From an uncultured Flavihumibacter sp. (GTDB taxonomy: Bacteria; Bacteroidota; Bacteroidia; Chitinophagales; Chitinophagaceae), in the NCBI GenBank assembly GCA_946481605.1, contig CAMLPA010000102.1, positions 1 through 9,538 on the forward strand: DNA of 9,538 nt, in the 5' to 3' direction. Both the position numbers and the translations under genes were made by a program. The notes under the pieces were generated by a model. That model was not told the DNA's origin, ran no database searches, and worked only from the letters and a program-made list of their open reading frames with translations. Shown piece after piece: positions 1-6,082 of this stretch (its first letter is position 1; each line of letters starts with the position of its first letter).

Positions 1-422
1 GCAATACCTGCCCTTACGTAATCAAGAACCAGGAGCGCACCAAAGCGATCGCCGCCCATGCCAAAGCCAATAACATCGGTATCTTACTGGTGAACTCCAA
101 TGAAGGGAGCCGCAGTTCCGATGATTCGTTTGAAGCGATGAAAGCTTATGCAACTGAACAAGGGTACGACTGGAATTATGTGCTGGACGAAGGTTCAAAA
201 TTAGCCGATGCCTTTGGCGCTTCGCGTACTCCTGAGTGTTATCTTTTCGATAAGGAATCCAAACTGGTTTACCACGGCGCTATTGATGATTCACCAGCAG
301 ATCCTGAAAACATCAAACGGGAACACCTTAAAACCGCGATAGACGAACTCGTGAAAGGAACGCCGGTTTCCGTTACCAACAGCCGTTCCGTAGGTTGCGG
401 CATCAAACGCGTGAAAGGCTGA
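1..422 (+). CDS. thioredoxin-like/redoxin family protein, 5' end outside the window
   Basis: This is the C-terminal 139 codons of a thioredoxin-fold protein; reading starts at position 3 with no start codon before the window edge. The first visible residues are N-T-C-P-Y-V, and the two bases before them (gc) fit a preceding Cys codon, so the active site is probably C-N-T-C, the CxxC redox pair typical of this redoxin group. A hydrophobic strand (IGILLVNSN) follows, then a helix, and then SRTPECYLFD, which carries the cis-proline loop of the fold (T-P). GAIDD is the next strand. The C-terminus contains VGCGIKR, a conserved Cys-containing tail that I recall from AhpC/TSA-like redoxins of this type. 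It probably reduces disulfides or peroxides; the substrate cannot be told from sequence. It converges on the next gene with a 10-nt gap and no visible terminator. Confidence 0.85.
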   Translation, partial: NTCPYVIKNQERTKAIAAHAKANNIGILLVNSNEGSRSSDDSFEAMKAYATEQGYDWNYVLDEGSKLADAFGASRTPECYLFDKESKLVYHGAIDDSPADPENIKREHLKTAIDELVKGTPVSVTNSRSVGCGIKRVKG

Positions 423-432
423 TCATACTGAA

Positions 433-735
433 TTATTCGCGGTTCTTCAACTCATGGTAGCGTTGTTCCAACTGTTCCCAACGTTGTCTTTTGTAGAAAA
501 TAGCCACGAATACAGCGATGATGAGTACCGCCACGATGAGGATATTTGGGTTGAATTGGGAGTTACCCACCATATTGGCGCGCTTGTACCATCCGGAGAG
601 GTAATTGAGGATAATGGGCAAACCGAAGATCAGTCCAAGCGGAAGCCCGAACATCAATTGCCTGGTCCACTTCTTTTCTTTATCGCGGTTCTTCTCCCAA
701 TATTCCAGGAAAGTCTTTTCTTCTTCGGTCAACAT
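433..735 (-). CDS. small two-helix membrane protein of unknown function
   Basis: A 100-residue protein that I do not recognise by name. Residues 1-25 are highly charged (LTEEEKTFLEYWEKNRDKEK) and likely helical. Hydrophobic segments at about 27-46 and 64-81 are probable transmembrane helices, joined by a loop containing WYKRAN. Residues 82-100 are again charged (KRQRWEQLEQRYHEL) and could form a short coiled coil. Both charged ends would lie on the same side of the membrane, probably the cytoplasm. An in-frame start at 804 exists, but I chose the ATG at 735: a TACCTTTG promoter box lies 16-23 bp upstream of it, and the longer form would run into the divergent regulatory region. There is no lipobox, cleavable signal or catalytic motif. 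Its reality as a gene rests on the promoter, the coherent topology and how snugly it fits between neighbours. Confidence 0.7.
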   Translation of the reverse strand: MLTEEEKTFLEYWEKNRDKEKKWTRQLMFGLPLGLIFGLPIILNYLSGWYKRANMVGNSQFNPNILIVAVLIIAVFVAIFYKRQRWEQLEQRYHELKNRE

Positions 736-750
736 AGCGGCTGTTTGGGG

Positions 751-781
751 CAAAGGTACGACTATGTGTTTTCTCATAAAA
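751..781 (-). promoter_or_regulatory. Bacteroidota-type promoter for the small membrane protein
   Basis: On the minus strand TACCTTTG (758-751) matches the Bacteroidota -7 consensus TAnnTTTG exactly. TTTT (781-778), 19 bp upstream, is an approximate match to the -33 box TTTG. The box ends 15 bp before the ATG at 735, so the leader would be only about 10 nt. This supports the shorter start for the downstream gene. Confidence 0.6.
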
Positions 782-810
782 TACGTACATTGTGTGAAAA
801 CCAATAGATT

Positions 811-1749
811 TTGAAACTACCGTTACTCCTGGCCCAATACCTTTACCAGTATAAGCAACTTTCATTACCGGGCATCGGCACCTTCCAGTTTGAAGGACAG
901 GTTCCGGAAGAAAAATCCCCTGCCTCGGGCACTGTGCAGTTCGCACCTGGCGGCGTAAAATCCTTTGAACCTGAACTCATCGATTTCGTAAAATCTCATA
1001 CCGGCAAGATGCGCACGCTTGCCGAAGCTGATCTGGACTCCTACCTCATCGATATCAAAGAATTCATCAACATAGGTAAACCCTGCTTCCTTGAAGGCAT
1101 AGGCACACTTACCAAAAACAGGGACGGCAGTTACGATTTTGTGCAAGGCTCCCCTGTTCATGCACGCATTGAAGAAGTGAAGACCACGCTGGTTGAAAAA
1201 CCGGTGGCCGTACACGAAAAAGAATACTACAGCGAAACACCCTCCCGCAGCACCATGCGTACATTGGTGGTGGGCATCGCCATCATTGCCGGGATAGGGC
1301 TGATCGGCTGGGGTGGCTATTTCTTTTATAAGCAATACGAGGCACAGAATCTTTCAGGCAAAACACCTGAAGACTCTTTATTGTCTGCTGCTCCCGATAA
1401 CGCGGACTCATCGGTTATAGCTGAACCTGATTCCACCGCAATTTCCAACAATTCTTTACAGGATACCTCCACGACCGGACTGAATACGCCTGCTCCCGAG
1501 GTTGCTCCTCCTGTTACAACAACACCATCGGCCGGACAATGGAAGTTTGTGATCCGCACCGCGCCACGCTCTGCAGCCGAGAAAAGGTACCAGCAATTAA
1601 AAAGTTACGGTATCCCGGTTCAAATCCAGGCCGTGGACTCCACTACATCCATTGTATATCTTAGTCTGGCCGTACCCGTTACTGATACGGCCAGGGTGAA
1701 AGATTCTTTACGTGTATATTACGCTTCTCCCGTCAGGATAATAAAGTAG
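811..1749 (+). CDS. HU-CCDC81-like and SPOR domain membrane protein
   Basis: A 312-residue single-pass membrane protein. Residues about 1-60 (LLAQYLYQYKQLSLPGIGTF) and about 60-125 (including PCFLEGIGTLTKN) look like the paired HU-CCDC81 domains of Bacteroidota, relatives of the HU/IHF DNA-binding fold. One hydrophobic helix lies at 151-173, preceded by Arg residues that suggest the N-terminus is cytoplasmic. Residues 180-240 are a Ser/Thr/Pro-rich periplasmic linker. Residues 242-312 (WKFVIRTAPRSAAEKRY to the end) form a SPOR domain, a fold that binds denuded glycan strands of septal peptidoglycan. The likely role is at the envelope or division site; the link to DNA is inferred from fold only. 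An in-frame TAG at 805-807 limits the start to TTG at 811 or ATT at 808; the first in-frame ATG is residue 67 and would delete the first domain. The 3' end overlaps the convergent channel gene by 17 bp. Confidence 0.85.
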   Translation: MKLPLLLAQYLYQYKQLSLPGIGTFQFEGQVPEEKSPASGTVQFAPGGVKSFEPELIDFVKSHTGKMRTLAEADLDSYLIDIKEFINIGKPCFLEGIGTLTKNRDGSYDFVQGSPVHARIEEVKTTLVEKPVAVHEKEYYSETPSRSTMRTLVVGIAIIAGIGLIGWGGYFFYKQYEAQNLSGKTPEDSLLSAAPDNADSSVIAEPDSTAISNNSLQDTSTTGLNTPAPEVAPPVTTTPSAGQWKFVIRTAPRSAAEKRYQQLKSYGIPVQIQAVDSTTSIVYLSLAVPVTDTARVKDSLRVYYASPVRIIK

Positions 1750-2821
1750 CGGAAGTTTCTTTTTCACCGGTGTCATTCTGGTCCATAAACAACCTTCGTG
1801 TCGGCAAAGCGAAGGATATCCCTTTGGCCCTGAAAGCCTCGAACATGTTCGTTAGAATAGCCTGGTGAATGTCCATGTAAATATTGTAATCGGGACTTTC
1901 AATAAAATAAACCGTTTCAATTTCCAGGCTGAATTCACCGAAGTTCATAAAATGAGAGCGGTCGAAAGTGGCATTTTCCTGCTTTACAATGATCTCTTTG
2001 ATGATACCGGGCGCTTCCTTTAACAAGGCAGTATCCGTATTGTAAACGAGGCCTATCTTGAACAGCACCCTTCTGCGCGCCATTTTCTTGTAGTTATGAA
2101 TGCGTGAATTGGTAAGGTCGGTATTAGAAAAAACCAGTTGTTCCCCGGAGAGCGTTTTGATCCTGGTTGTTTTCACGCCAACATGCTCCACAATCCCGTT
2201 CTTATCATCCACCACCACGAAATCGCCGATCTCAAAGGGACGGTCGAAGAAGATCACGAAATAACTGAACAGGTCAGCAAGGATGGCCTGCGACGCAAGT
2301 GCGATGGCCACACCGCCGATCCCCAGACCGGTAATTACCGCTGTGATATCGAACCCCAGGTTATCGAGCAGGAACACAATTCCCAACGCCCATACCACGA
2401 TATTCACCACAATCATGATGCCCTTCACCTGCGTTTGTTTTTCCTCCCATTTGTCCTGCCGGCGCATATAGCCCGTAAGCACATGGCTTAGTACCGTTAC
2501 GATAAGTTTTATCGCGAAATACGTCATCACCACCGACAACGCGATTCTTGCGACCTGGCTTGTACGCGGACTCAGTTCCAGGTAATGCAACGCAGCATAT
2601 ACAGCGGCCACGTTCACAATCGGGAGGATGGACTTCTCCACAATCTGTATCAGAATATCATCAATATTACTCGTGGTATTGGCCGAGAACTTTTTCAGCC
2701 GCGAAAGAATAATTGACCTGAAAATCCGGATGGCGATAATGATGCCGATAAAAATACCCAGTGCGATCAGATAATCCTGGACACTGTTGCCCCAGTACTC
2801 CCTTTGAAGAATTGATTCCAT
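1733..2821 (-). CDS. MscS-family mechanosensitive ion channel
   Basis: A 362-residue channel of the small-conductance mechanosensitive family, expected in the inner membrane, where it opens under tension to release ions after osmotic downshock. Hydrophobic helices lie at about 17-40, 62-81, 92-116 and 134-153. The pore-lining helix begins near 158, and its Gly/Ala-rich face (GLGIGGVAIALASQ, 165-178) is the family hallmark. DRPFEIGDFV (193-202) starts the beta domain, which continues through GIVEHVGVKTTRI and FSNTDLTNSRIHN. The remainder is the mixed alpha/beta C-terminal domain ending near LPTRRLF. It has one or two more N-terminal helices than the three of E. coli MscS, which is common in the wider family. 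The ATG at 2821 is preceded by a TACCTTTG promoter box. The last six codons overlap the 3' end of the HU/SPOR gene. Confidence 0.93.
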   Translation of the reverse strand: MESILQREYWGNSVQDYLIALGIFIGIIIAIRIFRSIILSRLKKFSANTTSNIDDILIQIVEKSILPIVNVAAVYAALHYLELSPRTSQVARIALSVVMTYFAIKLIVTVLSHVLTGYMRRQDKWEEKQTQVKGIMIVVNIVVWALGIVFLLDNLGFDITAVITGLGIGGVAIALASQAILADLFSYFVIFFDRPFEIGDFVVVDDKNGIVEHVGVKTTRIKTLSGEQLVFSNTDLTNSRIHNYKKMARRRVLFKIGLVYNTDTALLKEAPGIIKEIIVKQENATFDRSHFMNFGEFSLEIETVYFIESPDYNIYMDIHQAILTNMFEAFRAKGISFALPTRRLFMDQNDTGEKETSATLLS

Positions 2822-2879
2822 GCTATCGATTTAAAAGTGAACGATCAATTTCCGGTGAGTGGTAGTGCAAAACAGGTTC

Positions 2880-2887
2880 CAAAGGTA
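2880..2887 (-). promoter_or_regulatory. TACCTTTG -7 promoter box upstream of the MscS gene
   Basis: On the minus strand TACCTTTG matches the Bacteroidota -7 consensus TAnnTTTG. It lies 58 bp before the ATG at 2821, giving a leader of about 50 nt. No clear TTTG -33 box is seen at the expected distance, so this rests on the -7 element alone. Confidence 0.45.
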
Positions 2888-2931
2888 GGAAGAAATTATT
2901 GGGGAGGATCGGGCACGGTGAAAATACGGGT

Positions 2932-2948
2932 ACCCGGTGCCACCGGGT
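2932..2948 (-). terminator. hairpin at the stop codon of the GDSL hydrolase gene, possible weak terminator
   Basis: Arms ACCCGGT (2932-2938) and ACCGGGT (2942-2948) are perfect inverted repeats with a 3-nt loop. The hairpin begins at the last base of the hydrolase stop codon TGA. In the direction of transcription only a short T-run (ATTTT) follows after several bases, so it is a poor intrinsic terminator and may instead stabilise the mRNA 3' end. Confidence 0.35.
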
Positions 2949-3661
2949 CAGGGCCGCAAGGCGTTCTTGATGACCGGGACCAGCATCTTGGCCCATTGGC
3001 CATAGGCTTTCCCGGAGAAATGCAGGCTGTCGGACGCGATAAGGGAAGGATCTGTGGCGGCAGTTCTTGAGGCGGTGGTAACGTCTATATAAGCGATGCC
3101 GGCCTGCTGTGTTATTTTTTTGTTGATCGCATTGAACTGGTCTATCTCGCGGCTGATGCGTTCAGTATCGCCACCTCTCGCAAAGGGCGTAACGGCATAA
3201 TCGGGGATGGAAAGTACAATAACCCGTTGGGGCCGGTTTCCTGCAAATTGCACAGCTTTCGTGAGCAATTGTGTAAACCCGTTGGTGTATTCGTCCTGGG
3301 ATCGGCCCTGGTACTGGTTGTTAACACCGATGAGGAGGGTAACCAGGTCGTATTGCGGCGTACCTGGTTTATCTTGGAGTGCGTAGAGTAAATCTCCAGT
3401 GGTCCACCCGGTACGGGCAATGATTTCAGGGGATGCAAAGCGGATGTTTTCTTCCGCAAGGAGTTTTACGGCCTGAACAGGATAGCGTTCAGCAGGCAGC
3501 ACGGACTCTCCTATGGTATAAGAATCCCCAAGCGCCAGCCACTTCAGTGCTGAATCTGTTTGTGCTGGCGGAACGGGCGCTTCATTTTTTCTGCAATGCG
3601 CCATGGTAATCGACAATGCACCAAGCAGGAAACTCCATTTCAGAAAGGATGGTATTTTCAT
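2948..3661 (-). CDS. exported SGNH/GDSL-family hydrolase
   Basis: A 237-residue protein of the SGNH hydrolase fold, which covers esterases, lipases and acyl-thioesterases. The four family blocks are visible: GDSY at 45-48 with nucleophile Ser47, the block II Gly at 85 (ARTGWTT), GVNN at 112-115 giving the oxyanion Asn (usually GxND), and DSLHF at 211-215 supplying the catalytic Asp211 and His214. The N-terminus (KIPSFLKWSFLLGALSITM) is a signal sequence. Cys23 could be lipidated, but the residues before it (MAH) are a poor lipobox, so secretion or lipidation cannot be decided. The substrate is unknown. A longer in-frame start at 3709 is rejected because its extra codons lie inside the groEL terminator; ATG 3661 directly precedes the signal peptide. 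No convincing promoter was found in the short leader. Confidence 0.88.
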   Translation of the reverse strand: MKIPSFLKWSFLLGALSITMAHCRKNEAPVPPAQTDSALKWLALGDSYTIGESVLPAERYPVQAVKLLAEENIRFASPEIIARTGWTTGDLLYALQDKPGTPQYDLVTLLIGVNNQYQGRSQDEYTNGFTQLLTKAVQFAGNRPQRVIVLSIPDYAVTPFARGGDTERISREIDQFNAINKKITQQAGIAYIDVTTASRTAATDPSLIASDSLHFSGKAYGQWAKMLVPVIKNALRP

Positions 3662-3697
3662 ACCATATATACGGATGAAAAGGGAACATGGTTCAAC

Positions 3698-3729
3698 AAA
3701 AAACCCCACTCTTTGCGGAGCGGGGTTTT
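3698..3729 (-). terminator. intrinsic terminator of the groES-groEL operon
   Basis: Read on the minus strand, AAAACCCCGCTC pairs with GAGTGGGGTTTT across a 6-nt loop (CGCAAA) and is followed by a run of six T in total. The only imperfect pair becomes G-U in the minus-strand RNA but A-C in the plus-strand RNA, which shows that the structure serves minus-strand transcripts. It begins 20 bp after the groEL stop codon. Confidence 0.88.
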
Positions 3730-3749
3730 GAATATTGATCCTGTTGAAA

Positions 3750-5384
3750 TTAGTAGCCCATGTCCATTCCGGGAGCGCCGGGATGAGCGTGTGCTTCTTC
3801 TTTCTTGGGTTTGTCGGCGATTACGCACTCAGTAGTGAGGAGCATACCAGCGATAGAAGCGGCGTTCTCAAGGGCAACACGGCTTACTTTGGTAGGATCG
3901 ATCACCCCTGCTTTGAACAGGTTTTCGAAGTTTTCGGTGCGGGCGTTGAAACCGAAATCACCTTTACCTTCTTTGATGCGTTGTACCACGATGGAACCGT
4001 CGATACCTGCGTTAGCAGTCAGCGTGCGAATGGGTTCTTCCAGTGCACGGCGAACGATGGCCATACCGGTTTGTTCATCGGCGATCTGGCCTTTCACTTT
4101 CGCTTCCAGGCTTTCGATGGCGCGGATGAATGCAACACCACCACCGGGAACGATACCTTCTTCCACTGCGGCGCGGGTAGCGTGCAGGGCGTCGTCAACG
4201 CGGTCTTTTTTCTCTTTCATTTCCACTTCTGTAGCGGCACCTACGTACAGTACTGCAACACCACCTGCCAGTTTGGCCAGACGCTCCTGGAGCTTCTCAC
4301 GATCGTAATCGGAAGTAGTGTTCTCCACTTGCGCTTTGATCTGGTTTACGCGGGCAGTGATTTCGGCTTTTTTACCTTTACCGCCTACGATAGTGGTATT
4401 GTCTTTATCGATTGTAACAGAAGCTGCCTGACCGAGGGAAGAGAGGTCGGCGCCTTCCAGTTTGTGACCCAGTTCTTCGCTGATAACGGTACCTGCGGTG
4501 AGGATCGCGATGTCTGTCAGCATTTCTTTTCTGCGGTCGCCGAAGCCAGGCGCTTTAACAGCAGCCACTTTCAGCGTGCCACGCAGTTTGTTCACCACCA
4601 GGGTAGCCAGTGCTTCACCTTCGAGGTCTTCTGCGATGATGAGCAGGGGACGACCACTTTGTGCTACTTTCTCCAGGATATGGAGGATGTCTTTCATAGC
4701 GCTGATCTTCTTGTCGTAGATCAGGATATATGGGTTCTGCAGTTCAGCTTCCATTTTCTCGCTGTTGGTCACGAAGTAAGGAGAAATGTAGCCACGGTCG
4801 AACTGCATACCTTCCACTACTTCAACAGTAGTATCGGTACCTTTTGCTTCTTCCACGGTAATCACACCTTCTTTACCTACACGGGCGAAAGCTTCGGCGA
4901 TGAGTTTACCAATGGTTTCGTCGTTGTTGGCGGAGATGCTGGCCACCTGCTGGATTTTTTTGGAATCGTTGCCTACGGTCTGGCTTTGTCCTTTCAGGTT
5001 TTCCACAACCAGGCTCACGGCTTTGTCGATACCGCGTTTCAGGTCCATCGGGTTAGCACCTGCGGCCACCATTTTCAATCCTTCGGAGATGATGGATTGT
5101 GCGAGCACTGTAGCGGTTGTGGTACCGTCTCCGGCGATGTCAGCGGTTTTGGAAGCCACTTCTTTCACCATTTGGGCGCCCATGTTCTCGATGGGGTCTT
5201 CCAGTTCAATTTCTTTTGCAACACTCACCCCATCTTTGGTAATGGAGGGTGCGCCGAATTTCTTTTCAATTACCACATTACGGCCTTTTGGACCGAGGGT
5301 AACTTTCACTGCGTTGGCAAGCGTGTCAACGCCTTTCTTCATCCTATTGCGGGCTTCGATATCGAAGAACAATTGTTTAGCCAT
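3750..5384 (-). CDS. groEL: chaperonin GroEL (60 kDa)
   Basis: A 544-residue cytoplasmic chaperonin that forms the double seven-membered ring enclosing unfolded proteins, working with GroES and ATP. All landmarks are present: [12 protein letters not shown] at the start, the ATP-binding TLGPKGRNV (29-37), AGDGTTTAT (84-92) with Asp86 corresponding to E. coli Asp87, the apical-domain motif KAPGFGDRR (277-285), the catalytic Asp398 in [16 protein letters not shown], and PGGGVA (413-418). Length and collinearity are normal for the family. The C-terminal tail (about 529-544) is short and contains two His with GAPGMDMGY rather than a run of GGM repeats. Translation starts at ATG 5384 after an A/T-rich leader with no Shine-Dalgarno, as usual in Bacteroidota. 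It is cotranscribed with groES, 53 nt upstream, and ends at the terminator at 3698-3729. Confidence 0.99.
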   Translation of the reverse strand: MAKQLFFDIEARNRMKKGVDTLANAVKVTLGPKGRNVVIEKKFGAPSITKDGVSVAKEIELEDPIENMGAQMVKEVASKTADIAGDGTTTATVLAQSIISEGLKMVAAGANPMDLKRGIDKAVSLVVENLKGQSQTVGNDSKKIQQVASISANNDETIGKLIAEAFARVGKEGVITVEEAKGTDTTVEVVEGMQFDRGYISPYFVTNSEKMEAELQNPYILIYDKKISAMKDILHILEKVAQSGRPLLIIAEDLEGEALATLVVNKLRGTLKVAAVKAPGFGDRRKEMLTDIAILTAGTVISEELGHKLEGADLSSLGQAASVTIDKDNTTIVGGKGKKAEITARVNQIKAQVENTTSDYDREKLQERLAKLAGGVAVLYVGAATEVEMKEKKDRVDDALHATRAAVEEGIVPGGGVAFIRAIESLEAKVKGQIADEQTGMAIVRRALEEPIRTLTANAGIDGSIVVQRIKEGKGDFGFNARTENFENLFKAGVIDPTKVSRVALENAASIAGMLLTTECVIADKPKKEEAHAHPGAPGMDMGY

Positions 5385-5437
5385 GTTATTGTAAAATTAA
5401 AATGATTCAGAAATAAAATAGATACAGATAAATACCA

Positions 5438-5719
5438 TTAAACGATCGCGAGGATATCGCTCTCACGCATGATGAGGTAGTCCAATCCTTCGATGCTGAT
5501 TTCCGTTCCGGCGTATTTGCCATACAGAACAGTATCGCCCGCTTTCACTGTAACGGGTTCATCTTTCTTACCGGGACCTGCGGCTACCACGGTACCTCTC
5601 TGGGGCTTTTCCTTGGCGGTGTCGGGGATAATGATTCCGCCGGATGATTTTTCTTCAGCAGGGGCTGGTTTTACGATCACCCTGTCGTGCAAAGGAGTAA
5701 CACTTAACTTCTTAGCCAT
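5438..5719 (-). CDS. groES: co-chaperonin GroES (10 kDa)
   Basis: A 93-residue co-chaperonin that caps the GroEL ring as a heptamer. LHDRVIVKP (10-18) is the typical first strand. The mobile loop that contacts GroEL spans about 19-34 and contains the hydrophobic tripeptide III within GGIIIP (27-32). [10 protein letters not shown] (41-50) and [11 protein letters not shown] (64-74) are the usual core strands, and the protein ends [10 protein letters not shown]. Length matches the family. It is the first gene of the groE operon, with groEL following after 53 nt. The ATG at 5719 is the only start that gives the conserved N-terminus. No CIRCE inverted repeat lies upstream, so HrcA-type control is not supported by this sequence. 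Confidence 0.98.
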   Translation of the reverse strand: MAKKLSVTPLHDRVIVKPAPAEEKSSGGIIIPDTAKEKPQRGTVVAAGPGKKDEPVTVKAGDTVLYGKYAGTEISIEGLDYLIMRESDILAIV

Positions 5720-6082
5720 AGTAGTATGGTTTTTTTGTAGTTTATGAATACAGTGCCTGAACGGCGCATTTCGGATAACTAATTCTGTACCAAAGCCAAT
5801 CTTCCGGTATTTTTTTCAGGTTTGGCAGGATTAAAGGGCGGGAAAGCGTTGCAGCAATGTCAATTTTTCAGCGAAGCTATCATTGTTCGGCTTTATAAAA
5901 AAATCCAATGCCAAATTTGTCACGTATATAGAATCATTCTGCCTGCGCCTTTACCCGGAACCACAGTTTATTCGCTCCGTACCCTGTTTTTTCTCCTTCC
6001 CGTTAGTGCCCTGCCGGGCAGAAATGCTTTGAAAGTATGCCGCAATGTCCTAATTTTGCCCGCCTAAATCAGTTCTTAATAC
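5720..6082. other. divergent intergenic region between groES and nusB
   Basis: These 363 bp separate the groE operon (leftward) from nusB (rightward). The right end holds a well-formed nusB promoter at 6028-6058. The groES side is A/T-rich near the gene (a T7 run in the plus strand) but shows neither the CIRCE repeat TTAGCACTC-N9-GAGTGCTAA nor a TAnnTTTG box. A small inverted repeat CTGCC-G-GGCAG lies at 6011-6021, just upstream of the nusB promoter. An open frame at 5822-6067 (+) lacks family features and runs over the nusB promoter, so I do not call it a gene. I see no tRNA or other recognisable RNA here. Confidence 0.7.
6028..6058 (+). promoter_or_regulatory. Bacteroidota housekeeping promoter for nusB
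   Basis: TTTG (6028-6031), a 19-bp spacer and TAATTTTG (6051-6058) match both boxes of the Bacteroidota sigma-A consensus (TTTG, then TAnnTTTG) with no mismatch. The -7 box ends 24 bp before the nusB ATG, so the leader is about 20 nt. This is the clearest promoter in the window. Confidence 0.75.

Noticed and set aside
736..804. Upstream extension of the small membrane protein to a start at 804
   Set aside because: The extension would place the TACCTTTG promoter box inside the coding region and reach into the divergent start region of the HU/SPOR gene.
805..813. TAGATTTTG as a -7 promoter box for the HU/SPOR gene
   Set aside because: The spacing inside the box is one base too long, and transcription would start inside the coding region, after the only usable start codon.
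2837..3070. A 77-codon open frame on the plus strand across the mscS-hydrolase gap
   Set aside because: It overlaps the hydrolase gene on the opposite strand, has no family features and no upstream promoter box.
3662..3700. TATATATG near the hydrolase start as a promoter box
   Set aside because: It has a mismatch in the TTTG part and lies almost on the ATG, leaving no room for a leader.
3735..5405. A 556-codon open frame on the plus strand, antisense to all of groEL
   Set aside because: Its translation is rich in Phe, Cys, His and Gly with no domain, and it mirrors the strong codon preference of groEL. Long antisense frames opposite highly biased genes are a known artefact.
5858..5863. TTGACA on the minus strand as a possible -35 box for groES
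   Set aside because: No matching -10 box occurs at 16-18 bp, and Bacteroidota housekeeping promoters do not use this consensus.
6011..6021. Short inverted repeat CTGCC-G-GGCAG as an operator or terminator
   Set aside because: Five-base-pair arms with no T-run and no second copy are too weak to call; it is only mentioned in the intergenic description.
5822..6067. An 81-codon open frame upstream of nusB
   Set aside because: It has no recognisable motif or upstream promoter, and its end covers the clear nusB promoter at 6028-6058.
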